This document shows positions 1-14,700 of a stretch of 64,000 nucleotides of DNA, one piece after another (within the stretch, counting starts at the first letter, position 1; each line of letters starts with the position of its first letter). The notes under the pieces were generated by a model. That model was given only the letters and a program-made list of their open reading frames with translations, was not told the origin of the DNA and did not search any database. The stretch is from the NCBI RefSeq assembly GCF_964340395.1, contig NC_135549.1:12496342-12560341 (forward strand). Direction: 5' to 3'. A program made the position numbers and the translations under genes. Source of the DNA: Glandiceps talaboti. Its lineage: Eukaryota; Hemichordata; Enteropneusta; Spengelidae.

Positions 1-64
1 AGAAGTGGTGGTTGTTGATGGACAGATGCTTGATCCAGGCAAGATCAAATGTCAAAGTTCAAAG
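1..64 (+). CDS. MET: MET-like exon a (ectodomain, plexin inter-PSI segment)
   Basis: Open from base 2 and ending in phase 0 before donor GTAATC. It encodes a stretch ending in KIKCQSSK. The left boundary lies outside the window. It lines up with the plexin region ahead of the last PSI domain. Confidence 0.75.
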
Positions 65-3000
65 GTAATCCTACAGCAATAATAGTCAAATTGCGATTTC
101 CTTATACATTCATTTCGATGTTTTTTTCCCTTCAATAATGAACAGTTTTGATGTTATTCTACCTTCTCCACTTGTATACAAATCTTTATCTATCTCCCTG
201 CAAATGTATGTATATAGATATGACTGTAAATCATTTTTGCATTCCAGAATGAATAGAGCAGTTTTCTCTGCAATTCCTTTTTTCCATCTCTCATGAAATC
301 AAACGTTATCCTAGCCAGTTGATGTAAGATATTAATAGATGATTTTTTTTTTGTAATTGCAGTATATGTATGCTGCTGACGTCAGTAGTAAACTAGTACC
401 ACTCCAGCTGAGATGGAACAATGATTTCTACGTAGATAATCCAGATGATGTCAAAGGTATGGTTGGTATATACAATATATTAGACAAAGATCAAAATAAA
501 ATACTGTTTTGACATTTATAAGTTTCATAGAAACAAGTTTGTCAGGACTTTTTGAAACTATTTTGATGAATATTTGTTATTTGCCTTAACTAGATCACCT
601 TGTATCTTGTTCAAAACTGGAGATGACAAAAATTTTAAAATATAAATATTGATATTATACTTATAGTCATGAATAACTTGATACTGTACAATATCCAATG
701 CCCTCCTTATCATGAATAACTTGATACAGTACATTATTTAATGCCCTCCTTATCATGAATAACTTAATACTATCCAGTGCCTTCCTTGTTGCTTATTTTA
801 GTGGGTGAATTTCATTTTTGCTATCTTTTAATTTTTTTCCAGTGACACTATATAAATGTGACGTCAGTCGTCCAAATTGTGGAGTATGTCATCAAGTCGA
901 TATAAAGTACCAATGTGGTTGGTGTGAAATCCCTAGTGACAATCAGAAATGTACAGTAATCAACAAATGTAACCCTGTAAACAACTGGTTAACAAGAGAC
1001 AACCTATGTCCAAATCCAACCATTACACAGGTGAGTACCACAGTGTGGTTGGTGTGAAATCCCGAGTGATAATCAAAAATGCACAGTAGTCAACAAATGT
1101 AACCTTGTAACCAACTGGTTAACGAGAGACAAACTATGTCCAAGCCAACCATTACATTTGTGATAACTCTGGCACTGTAAGAATTTTAGTCAGTTGCAAA
1201 ATCTGCAGTAATGTGCATTCTGATAAAGAACAACAACTTAATCTTTCTTTTGTTGTGTATCAGTGGCATGTCAAAAAATGGCTTAGAGGGCACGCTTGGT
1301 AACTGACACCAAGTTGACAAATTTATGTATCTTGACAGATTCAGCCTATGGCAGGTCCAGTAGAGGGAGGTACCACTCTGACAATCAGGGGCTACAATCT
1401 TGGCAAGAATTCATCAGATGTGAAAGGCATTCAAGTGGCAGGATTGACTTGTGTAGTGCAGGGCAATGGATACAAGATTTCTGAACAGTAAGTTCTCTCA
1501 AACTTTGTTTGGTGTGAACTCTTAGTCTCTGTATCAACAACAAAGTCCTGTCATATTTTAAGTCCATTTTATATTTAGTTTGAATCAGGAGATGTAATAT
1601 GACATTAGCATTGATGATACAACAAAACCAGTGAAAATATGCTTGAGAGTCAAATTCTATCAATATTATACAAACTTGACTAGTTGACCTTGTGTATTAT
1701 TGCAATGTATTCAAAATCTTCATGTCCATGTTCTTGAAGGGTTAGGTCTTGTCATTGCCATGTACTTGTCTTCAAATTTACACCTATATTGTAATTAAAT
1801 GAGTTTGATAAATGGTGATAATATTGTAATGGACAATTGTTATTTATTTTAGAATTAACAGAAAGTTGATCTATCAATCCATATGGAAGATAATCTTAAT
1901 ATATTGTAATGGTTTGTAATTTTCAATCCAATGCTAAGATAAATGCTTGGACTGAATACAAAATTAGCATATTTTGACTGTTCAGTATTTCTGAAAACAA
2001 AGCTGTACCATAGTCTGTAATGTACACAGTGATAGGGCACCCTCACATATTGGTCAGACCCCTTAGAGCAGGCCAGTGAGGACAGAGAGACACAACAGTC
2101 TACTATAAAACAAGAAGTTTAGTCATGTTAAACTGGGTGATAATTTTGGATAAAAATGTTTTGATTGCAGAGTTCAATGTATAACAAGTGCAAGTGGCAG
2201 TGTGAAATCTGGTAAAGTAGAGATCACTATTGGTGATGCAGATAGTCAAGCCAGCTACAGTGGATCATCGTCAGAAGAATTCAGTTATGTGGTAGGTGAT
2301 GTCGTCAAAGTTTGATGGATAAATGAAAAGGGGACTCATGATATTGTTCCTAATTTGATACCTTTGTAGGGTTTTTAACAAGAAAAGAAATCCAAATTAC
2401 CAAGTAATTAAGTGTATGGTATACTTTGTAAATAAATAATGTGGGGATGTTGAGTTGTTACACATTCTGGTTGGTTCTCCATGTAGCATGTGATAAAATT
2501 TTACTTTATCGGGTTAAAATTTAAATGACCTCGGGTCAGACCACATTTGGTGTAGACCAAAGTTTTGATTTGAAAGCAAACAAACAAACAAACAACTTTT
2601 TCAGATATTTTTAACAAACTAGCAACAGTTTCAACACCATATATCCAGCTGAAAACAATTTTTACCCTTGGGGAGATTTGCCTTGAATAAATACATGACT
2701 TGAAACTGTTTGTTAACTACTAGTATTTTAGAGTAGAAATTACAAATTAAGATTTTTTGACTTAGGAGTGAAAAGCAAGAACCAGCAACAATGATAGATT
2801 TAATACACCAAATATTTGTAAGTTATGTAGCGTACATAGAAAGTAATAGGTTGAATACTTTCACTGTTTGTTTACAGAATTCTAGAATTGATAGCATATC
2901 TCCGAAGATAGGACCTCGGTCTGGTGGAACCAAAGTGACAATAATTGGACAACATCTGAATGCTGGTAGTGATATTACTGTATTAGTAGCTGGGAGTCCC

Positions 3001-6000
3001 TGTGATAGTGTTAAGTAAGTCAAATTTATAATTTAGAAGAGTGAAAGTTTCATTCCTTATTTCCAGATAATAACTGACATATATCATATTGCATAGGATA
3101 AAGTTTGAATTGTCATTTACATTCTAGTATTTATAAGCTCCTTCTAAAGATAGTTTGTAATCACGAATGAAATCCACTCAAACCATAGTTATATATGAGT
3201 TCATTTACAATATTCTACTCTCTTTGTGTATTTATAGAACTTCAGCTGACTCTGCAGAGTGTATTACAACAGCTGCCAATAATAATGACCAGAGTGGTGG
3301 TGTAACCATGTCATTTGATGGAGTGGTAAAGAGTAATACTGCACCACAGGCTACTTATATGTACAAACAAGACCCAGAAATCAAAGAATTGTCAAGATAT
3401 GCAGCTTTTATCAGGTAATATTTTACCCGGCTCCATAAACACTACAAAAATACAATTATGCAGGAATAATATTATATATATATCGATTACCGAACTATTA
3501 AACAGTCAACAATATATGTTACAATAGATCTAGCAACTCGCCCATGATGTTTTCATTTTTACCCATATACCTGTCAATGTACATGCTAGAAGAAAAATGT
3601 ACATCTCTGAAAGGTGCACTTGAACATTTCTTGTAAAAACAGTTTTATTAGATATAATGCCCAACTCATAATATAGTACACTCTGAAGAGTATTGAATCG
3701 CTTGTGGAGAAATGCATTGTGAATAGCTGTACCGTAATATGGTGCAATAGTCAACTCTGATCAAATTGAATGTTTTGGTCCACCTTAAAATCAACATCCT
3801 AATGTGATCAAGGTTTCAACCTGTTTAATACTGCACTACTTATGGATATCAACCTTTAATTAACTTGTACAAATTCAGTGAATATATTGTTATGTTGGTT
3901 GTCTGATCGAATAAATACTTACAGCTAGTGTAGCTTGAATATTGTTTTTGTTTTTTTGTGGGTTTTTTCCAGTGGTGGCACTGGCATAGAAGTGACTGGG
4001 ACAAACCTGGATATTGTGCAAACTAGACAAATGGTAGTATATATCAAAGAAAACCAGTATATTGCTGTAAGTATATATCAAAGATAACCAGTATACTACT
4101 GTAAGTATATATCAAAGATAACCAGTATACTGCTGTAAGTATATATCAAAGATAACCAGTATACTACTGTAAGTATATATCAAAGATAACCAGTATACTA
4201 CTGTAAGTATATATCAAAGATAACCAGTATACTACTGTAAGTATATATCAAAGATAACCAGTATACTGCTGTAAGTATATATCAAAGATAACCAGTATAC
4301 TGCTGTAAGTATATATCAAAGATAACCAGTATACTACTGTAAGTATATATCAAAGATAACCAGTATACTGCTGTAAGTATATATCAAAAGATAACCAGTA
4401 TATTGCTGTAAGTATATATCAAAAGATAACCAGTATACTGCTGTAAGTATATATCAAAAGATAACCAGTATATTGCTGTAAGTATATATCAAAAGATAAC
4501 CAGTATACTACTGTAAGTATATATCAAAAGATAACCAGTATACTACTGTAAGTATATCAAAGATAACCAGTATACTACTGTAAGTATATATCAAAAGATA
4601 ACCAGTATACTACTGTAAGTATATCAAAGATAACCAGTATACTACTGTAAGTATATATCAAAAGATAACCAGTATACTGCTGTATGTATATATCAAAGAT
4701 AACCAGTATACTACTGTAAGTATATATCAAAAGATAACCAGTATATTGCTGTAAGTATATATCAAAAGATAACCAGTATACTACTGTAAGTATATATCAA
4801 AAGATAACCAGTATATTGCTGTAAGTATATATCAAAAGATAACCAGTATACTACTGTAAGTATATATCAAAAGCTAACCAGTATACTACTGTAAGTATAT
4901 CAAAGATAACCAGTATACTACTGTAAGTATATATCAAAAGATAACCAGTATACTGCTGTATGTATATACCAAAAGATAACCAGTATACTGCTGTAAGTAT
5001 ATACCAAAAGATAACCAGTATACTGCTGTAAGTATATATCAAAAGATAACCAGTATACTACTGTAAGTATATATCAAAAGATAACCAGTATACTGCTGTA
5101 TGTATATACCAAAAGATAACCAGTATACTGCTGTAAGTATATATCAAAGATAACCAGTATACTACTGTAAGTATATATCAAAGATAACCAGTATACTACT
5201 GTAAGTATATATCAAAAGATAACCTGGTATATATCAAAAGATAACCAGTATACTGCTGCAAGTATATATAAATATTATGACTTGAATTCTGCTGGAACAT
5301 CAGTGATGATTGATATAGACAATAACCACAATATGTTAAATTTGGGTGTACATAAATTGATTTAAAAAAACGTTACCTTGTCATTATTGTAGTTTGACCT
5401 GTATCTGCTGTCTTCTGTTATATCTGTTGTCACAACATTCATCCTCATGCTAATGTAATAACTGTTCAGTATGCCTATATCTATCATCTGTATCTGCATT
5501 CTGTGATCATTCTTCAGTACTCAGTTAATTCATGAAGCCCGAAATCCTCCAGTCATTCATTTGTTGATGAAGACCTTTGATGCAATCACTACACATGTAC
5601 CTGTTTTCATGTGATCACTTGTTATGTTATAACAGTTCTTCACACTATTGATGATATTACAGCCATGCATCCTTAAATCATCCACTCAATTGGTGTGTGA
5701 AGCCCCAGACGTGTCAGAAAGTAACATTAAACCTACAGCAAAGGAACCATTCAGCTGTGACTATGGCTTTATATTGGATAGTGTACAAATCACAACACAT
5801 CTCAAAGATACCAGCCTAGGACCATTCCTCTACTACCCAAATCCATATTATGCAAACTTTGAAGATGGTGTAAAGGTGTACAGTGGTGTTGGAAGGGAGC
5901 CACTGATCATTGCTGTAAGTGAATATATAGGGTTACAGTTACAAATGGAACTATATAACTCATGTTGTGAGAAATAATACTATAACACAGAAACAACCAT

Positions 6001-6423
6001 TTGACATCATGGTACTTCATCGTCATATCTTCCACACACTATTGTTATATTAGTCATCAATATTGGTTTTACAATAAAGTCAAAAACTGTCCGACCAATT
6101 GCCTAGATGTTTCATGAGGTGAACTATTTAGTATTCAAATGAAACTGATCACACACGGGCAAGAAAGTTACGTTTTGTCATTGACAAATAACTAAAAACT
6201 AAAAAAAAAACTAATTGGGAAATTGGTCTAAAATTTGTTTGAGATTGATGTTTCTAGGGATGACTAAACAAAGACAGATTCTAGCCAAGATAATCCCATC
6301 ATTGATAAGCACTCAACTTTGCATGTTTTTGGTCAAATATTCTAAACTCAAACTACTGGACAGATTGCTCTGGAATTTGTGTGTATGTGTGTATGTATGT
6401 GTGTGTCTGTCTGTCTGCCTGTC

Positions 6424-6495
<72 letters not shown>

Positions 6496-8463
6496 TTTCA
6501 AGAGGTCTCTAGATGAAGAATTTTTCAATTAATGATTTGAAAATTTACTTGATGGATGTGCGGCTGAAAGTTCAATGGTTGTGATGTTTCTAGAGGTGTC
6601 AAATTCGTAGCAACCATGACCATAATATACCCTCATCATCAGCCAAAAGGAGGCAGTTTGCAAAGATAACAATGGTATGGTAATCAATTACATAACTTTA
6701 AAAGTCAAAACATGGACAGAAATATTCTTGGCAACTATTAGACCATACCTATAACAACAGTGAAATGACGATATCAGTCACAAAGATAACAACTATAATG
6801 GTAGTAAAATTGTTTAATGTTATGTGCATATTAATTACTAATTTGCATAATTGGTTTTTGAGAATGCATTCTCCAGAGTTCATATAACTTTGCATAATGA
6901 ATAATAATTACTAATTAAAGTATTTATCAGGAGTGATAGTGCTGAATTGTATCTAACTTAATATACACATAATACTTGCATTGACTGCGTTACATAATTT
7001 ACTATATCTAGCAATTAGGGAATACATGTATACCGTCATTGGTAGCTAAGAAATGTTTTCAATCTTGCTGAATAAATTGGTGATATAATTAACTCATCTC
7101 TCTTATAGATGTGAAAGCATAATCAATGAGATATACAGATGATATTATATCTCATCATTCCAGTAGGTCCACATGGTAATACAATATCTCATTAGTACCT
7201 CAGTTTAGAAATTTGTTTTGTCATTTCTTTGTCACTGTCAGTAATCATGCATGGCTTTTTTTATGTGTTACTATTATGATGTGTTATAGTTTTATACACT
7301 TGATACAGGGTGAGAATCTGACTCTTGCTTCAGATGAACATGATGTAATAGTAAAAACTGGAGATGATGACTGTGAAGTCACCTCATTGGCTTGGAATCA
7401 GTTGACATGTAATCCTCCAGAAACACCACCTAAAGGTAGCAGTGCAGAAAAAGGACCTAAAGTTACTGTGAGTGTCAAATGATGGTACACAGAACTGCAT
7501 TTGATTTATAAATGTGCATAAATGTTCAATCTACATGCACAAACAAACAAATATACATACATACAAACAAACAAACAAAACAAACAAACAAACAAACAAA
7601 CGAACAAACATACATACATACATACATACATACATACATACATACATAGATGCATGCATGCATACATACATACATACATACATAAATACATACATACATA
7701 CATACATAAACTTTCTCCGCTTAATTCGTCAAGATTTTTATCAGCTATTTTTATTTCCACTAAATTAAAAATCATACAACTAAAATTATAAAATAAAATG
7801 AGTAAACAACAAAATAAATTTGAACAGACATGGGGAAAAGGAGGACAAAAATAATAAAATGACAAAACAACTAATCGAGTTTGACCTCATTTAAATGAAG
7901 AAAGTTATACAATATATACAAATTTACAGCAAGAAAACCTTATATATCATAATGATAATAACGGCCATGATACAGAACTTATAATGTGTAATGATAAATA
8001 GTATTATTATATTAATAAAAAGATGACATATATTTTTGGTTTAGGAGGTACTTCTTGAAGTCTGTTTTAGACTTACTCTGACAACAGGTACTAGGTATCT
8101 CATATATGAAGGGACGAATTCGAAGTTTTAACACCAGTGCTGAGACACTAATAAAGTTACATATTAATAAATTAATTGATATTTTTAAGTGATGCACATA
8201 ACTCTAGGCTCTAGGCTTGTAAGTTGTATTTGATTTGAGCTTTTATCCAACACAAGCCCAGAGTTAAATGATTTGCCAACACAAGCCCAGAGTTTAATGA
8301 TTTTGCAAATGTTTATATTAGTTATTGAAATCTATTGTCGTTGATATCATTCAGGCCAGAGGATCGGTCCCGCGTACTGTGAATATAATGTAAAAAATTG
8401 TGCCAATAGTACAAATAAAGGGTTTAAACGAATGACGAAACACCCCCACCCCTTCACACACAT

Positions 8464-8496
<33 letters not shown>

Positions 8497-11400
8497 TACA
8501 TACATACACACACACATACATACATACATACATACATACATACACACACACATACATACATACATACATACATACATACATACATACATACATACATACA
8601 TAACAACAAACAAACAAACAAACAAACAAACAAACACAAACATGTGTGTGCATACATCCACACACTCTATTACATACTTTTTTGTAGACCTGATGATGCC
8701 CTTTTGACAGCTACATTGACAAGCCAGGCTTACATTTTTGGAAACTTTTTGAGTCAAGTTTGTTGAGATATCCATCTTTCAATTTTGTTTCTGTTCAACA
8801 TGTTTGTCTTCCTACAATGTCTCACTTGTCATACACACCATGAGTATTCTGAACATTTACAGGCATTGTCATTTCTCCTGTTAAAGAGTGTCACAGTGGT
8901 AAATTTAGCTAAGATGTGTGAAGCATTTGCACCCCATTAAATCATAACTTTTTCTAAACATTATAGTTAGTACCACATCTATAATCTAAATAATTATCAA
9001 GATCAGGATAATTAGCCCAATGGAGAGATTTCCTAAATGAATGTAAGTGAAGATGAGATAAGCTTGATTTATCTATTCTTGATGGGAACACATAAATATT
9101 ATCAAAAGTACACCTGGTTCAATATAATTTCAGCTTATGTAGATCTCAAAGCCCTACCCCTGGTACAATTCTTGCAAGCCAAAAGAAATTTTTCTGCTGA
9201 CATATTTGGTAATATTTGCAATATATCCATTAATTGTGCTTTAGGTTTACCATGGCAATTTAAATATTTCTCTTGGAATCTTGGATTATGGAACTGATGT
9301 ACCATTATCATCATCAATGTCTGGACTGGCTATTGGACTAATCACTGGAATTGTGGCTTTTGTAATTATCACAGTACTAATTGTTGTGATATTGATTCTA
9401 TGCAAAAGGAAAGTGAATGAAAGGAAGCGGGAAGTAACAGAATCAAATATGGAAATAACTACAATGACAGAAGTAGCAGATGGTTCAGCAGGTAGACCAA
9501 CATTAAATTTTTGGCCCCATTCATAAAAAAAAATAAACAAGTGATTCCCAGAGGAGGTTACTATATGGGGTTCTGTCCATCCCTCCATGCACTCTCATTT
9601 CATTCTTGTTTATTCCAACCAAATTTGGCATAAAGGTAACACCTTTATAGCAAAATGACTGTCATAATTTGTGATAAACACATTTTACCCCATATTTCCA
9701 TAAGTTTGATAATTTGTACACTATTCAAGTGTCTCTCCTTGTTATCAATGTGTTGAACTTTTTAATGAGGTATTAACCTTTGACCTTGACCAAGTTTTCA
9801 AGGTCAAATAGCCAAAATTTGTCTCCCTACCATAATTCAATTGGTTGAATACAGAGACTCGATTCAAGTGTCTACATGCATATTATCAGAGGTAAGTTTT
9901 CTTTTTATACCTTAACCTTTGACATGACCACCCCATCTTCTAGGTCTAAGAGCAAATTGCCAAATTTCTTAAGAAGTTTTGTATCTATAGAGATACCATT
10001 CAAGTGTCTGCATATACACTTATTGAGTTAAACTTTCAACTGGACACTAAAAAGGATTTGATTTGACTTTTACTTTATTTTAGGACATGTTATTCCTATA
10101 TTGGAGCAAGTCGAAGAAGAACTGAGACTTTCTGTTCAAGATATAATGATTGATAGTGACAAGCTTCAAGTAAACAATGAGATTGTACTTGGAAAAGGTG
10201 AATATATTTTTTGACTTATTAGTCTCCCAAGGGGGGGAGGGGGTGGTGACTATTAGAATGGGCTCTGTTCGTCTGTCAATTCATCCATAATATATGTCAT
10301 TTCTCGGACATGCAATCAATTTATTTCAAACCGCACACAAAGGTGACATGTGCATGTTACTTCATTAGTTTCACAACATATGCAAATTTGACCGATTGTG
10401 ACCATATTTGTAGTTAAAAATCAATATTTACAGCATTATAACTCAAAAACTATAATACATAGAGATCCATTGAAATGTCTACCTCGATTAATATTATCAG
10501 ATGCAAGCTTTCTTTTTGAATATAGGAGAAGAAAAGTATACACAAGGATTAATTTTACTACTCATATCACTAAATTATACTGAGTGGCGGCCATATTTGG
10601 AGAAACAAATCAATATTGCAGCATAACCCAAACACCTCAACTTATTGCGAGTCCATGCAAGTCCATGCAAGCCAAAAAGTTGTTTGGTTCTGGTTACCCG
10701 ACCCCACCTAGTTTTTCACACCGACCCTAAACTTTTTTTACGTATTCGAGAAAAATAATAATAAAATCGCGAAAATCATGAAGTCTCACAAGAAATAGTG
10801 GATGCGGAAATTGACATCAACTTAAAAAGACAATATAAAACTATTCTTCCAATCTGTAATGCTGTACATCTGATAGGAAGAAATAAACAACACAGAGACC
10901 ATTTGGAAAACAATGGAAAACTGAAGAAAACAATATATAATAAAATAAAATAAAAAAGCTACCTACCCCACCTATTTTAAAATTGAATGTAATCGGAACC
11001 ACACAATTTTTTTTATGCCTAATCACAACCATATTTTCTTGTAAGAAAGTGACCTTTGTCCTCAACCTTGACCTTCTAGGTTAATTATCAAAATCAAGCT
11101 CTTTCTTGCAATATATTGCAGAAAGTCTGTAGCATTTATGTGTGACCAATTTCTTTCAAAATAATGTCTAAAGGTAATGCAGAACAAGAAGAGAACTATT
11201 ATATATGCATTACTTTTGGTGCTTTTAACTTTTAACTGAATTGTGGCCGTATTTGTAGTGAACGATTGTGATTTACTGCATAACTCAAAAACTTTAATGC
11301 AAGGAGACTCCATTCAAGTGTCTATCCCTATATTATCAGGTGTAAGCTTTCTTTTGAGACTTTGACCTTGATCTTGCCCTTCAGGGTCAATTATCAAAAG

Positions 11401-11620
11401 TCAGCCATTTCCTGAAATTCACAGACATTTTTTAGCATTTATTTGTTAACTGCCGATGATTTTTTTTTTTTTAAATCATGACACCAGTTGTGTCACACAG
11501 TAAAAAGGTATGTCAAGGAGGAATATGTCTTCTATGAAGATTTGTTCATGATCTGTCTACATGAAAGTCAAAGCAATATCGAGCGCAATAAAGTACAATA
11601 AGATTTTAAAACAGAAAATG

Positions 11621-11715
<95 letters not shown>

Positions 11716-14700
11716 TGGTCTTCCATCTCTTGCCTCATTTTACTGTGTTCAATGAGCATTAAAGCCTAAATACATGTATGCAATGTGGACCAGTAATGAA
11801 CAAGCCAACATAACTGTATAAACATATAGTACTGTATTGACCTCTTTCCATTTCCATAACTTATTTTACTTCTCAAGGACAATTTGGCAAAGTTGTGTTA
11901 GGCGAGTTTCTTGAAGACAAAAGTGGAAGGAGACAACAAGTCGCAATTAAATCTCTTAAACGTGAGTGTTAATCATGATTATAAAGACACTAATTGTAAA
12001 AATATTTGTATATCAAACTATAAACAAGTTTACAAAAATTAGCAAATGCTGATATAATTATGCAAACATTGTTTGTTTAATGAAATTACCCATTTTCTAC
12101 TTATTATTCGTGATTTACAGTATTTAAGCCCATACCAATTGTTCATGATAATGTTCAGTATCAAAGAATGACGAAACTAAAATTATGTTTGTACATTCAA
12201 GACCCATACAGAAATTTCAGCTAAACACACGAGAAAATGTCTGTCTTTTTTTCCGAAGAGCCATATGAAACTGGTTGCTTAGGGCTGGATTTAAGTTTTC
12301 CACGGCCTAACACTGAATAGTACACGTCTAATACATATCGGATGTGGTTTTATATCCTGGCATTTATTATTATAATAATAGCTGTTATCAATTCACACCA
12401 TTATGAAATCTCAATTTTATATTTGTCCAATATCTATAGGATGTACAAGCTTACAAGACATTGAAAAATTTCTGGAAGAAGGTGTATTGATGAAAGACTT
12501 CGATCATCCCAATGTATTACGTTTACTAGGTGTCTGTGTAGACAAAGATTCTAACCCACTTATTGTATTACCTTACATGAAGAATGGTGATCTGAAGTCA
12601 TATGTATCAGATGAAATGAAGGTAAGTGTAGACGAGATACTTGTCACAAACCTATGAGACACATATTAAGTAACCATCAGTGAAAGGGAATAGAATTGAC
12701 AGCAAATGATAAATAGTAAAGCTGATGTACAATAAGAGCAAAACATTATACTCAAGAGGCTGTTTTGATAAAGCAAAGGTTGACTTTGTGGTTTTTTCAG
12801 TGTTTTGTAACATTAGCATTCAAATGTGTCCTACAGTGATGTTATTCTAAACAGGATGATGTACGTAGTAAAGGGTGGTGATATTTAGATGTATGACATG
12901 GTTGTCCATGCAAGCCTCCACAATAGAATTCTCTGGTTGCTGAGTTCCCTGTAAGAGGTGATGCAAATGTGAAGTTTGACCAAAGTGTTCAAAAAAATTA
13001 TTCCTTCCTTGGATCATTCTGCCTTTGATAACATATTTAAAACTGGTCCATCAGCTATATGCACCATACATGTGACGTGTCTTTAGAGATTTATAATTTG
13101 GTCTGGATCTTTCAATATGTCCAATCTAGAAGCAAATCTGGTGTTTCATGTTACAGCTAGCTATATATATGTATGTGCATTACCAAGAATATGAACAAAA
13201 ATATGCAACACTCAGAAATACAGTAAATGTTTCTGTCTGCAATAATGCCATAAACAGACATTGCCACCATCTTCTATGTCATCATATTTTGGCATGAAGT
13301 CACAATAATTGAAGTGAGTTTCATAATTCCCTTCTAAGAACAATTTTCTTGTTCCTCTAACTACTCACTATTCTATTTGCAAATTAGGACTTTACAGTTG
13401 GCACTCTTGTTACATATGCATTGCATGTAGCTAAAGGAATGGAGTACCTAACTTCAGTGAAATTTGTTCATCGTGATCTAGCAATGAGAAACTGTATGTA
13501 AGTATTATGAAAATATCGTAGTGATTGTCAACGTTTTTACCAGTTACAATGAATAGTTAAATAGAAATTGATACTTGACTCCATTTTTGTAATAGTGATG
13601 CATTGTAAAGTGATAAAATGCTTACAACAGGGTTTCCACCTATTTTACAAGTCTACTGTCAGGTGACTCCAATGGGTCACCTGACCAAACGGCTTAACAT
13701 TATTATGCTGATGACATCTGAGAGATTCAGACGAAAGCCACTCAGTCACTTCAAAACTAGATTCCAGAAATTCTACTTGCCAATTTTTGTGACAATCAGG
13801 CATGAGATAATTGTTTTAATATGCTGATCAATTAGTAGTAACTGCTTATCAGAAGGTTCAAATAAGCCCTTTAACACATTAAAGATATATAAAGTCCAGC
13901 CAGACTTTATTTCTATCTTAATAAGTACACTTGTATTGATTACTGCTATCAACTTACATACGATTTTCGATGATAAAACCTCATGTACTCATAGTCTCAC
14001 AGTTATGTATCCTAGCATTGCCTGCTTGTACAAACTGTTTAACCAATACCAAATAAATAAACGCATGCAGTTATTGTCACTGTTTAGTACAAATGTACAG
14101 CCAGTGAGTTACTGTTTTACCTTTATGAACAATAATTATGTTCATTATTATTTTGTTAAATACATGTGCTAGTATATTGTTATTCCTCTTTCATAGGGTG
14201 GATGAATTTGAGATTGTTAAAATATCAGACTTTGGCTTGTCACGTGATATCTATGAAAGAGAATACTACATGAGTGAAGATACAAAAACAGGTTTACCAG
14301 TGAGATGGATGTCACCAGAAAGCATTAAAAGAAGGATATACAATACCAAAACAGATGTTGTATGTATACATGTACCTTAATACAATCTATACTTGAACAC
14401 TTTTCTGGGTTCTTGCCCGCTTCCATTTTCTGATCATGTGGGTTTCAATACGTGTACTGAATTATAATTGTTGTTACATTTTTTAAGAAACTCAATCCCA
14501 TAATCAATTAAAAGCAAGAACAAAATAATGGATCACATTATATGACTGCCAAGTACTGTTGATTTTATAGGAAATTAGATTATTGTTGATTTGCATGTGA
14601 TAACAAGTTGGTGAACACCAAATATATTTCAGTATTTCAAAGCACCAGAAGCAAGCATTCACATGACAAGGTTAGGAGAGATCTGAAGAACTTCAATTTT

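Noticed and set aside
4067-5265. CRISPR-like array of direct repeats
   Set aside because: Units are contiguous without unique spacers and derive from an exon edge; a eukaryotic minisatellite.
6215-6532. Cysteine/valine-rich and His/Thr-rich ORFs on both strands
   Set aside because: Translations of the TG microsatellite; the same applies to ORFs at 7506-7865, 8347-8775, 41871-42247, 48817-49153, 54033-54347, 59039-59485 and 61574-61883.
13650-13690. Short inverted repeat GTCAGGTGAC / GGTCACCTGAC
   Set aside because: Only about 10 bases per arm, no flanking duplication; no support as an element.
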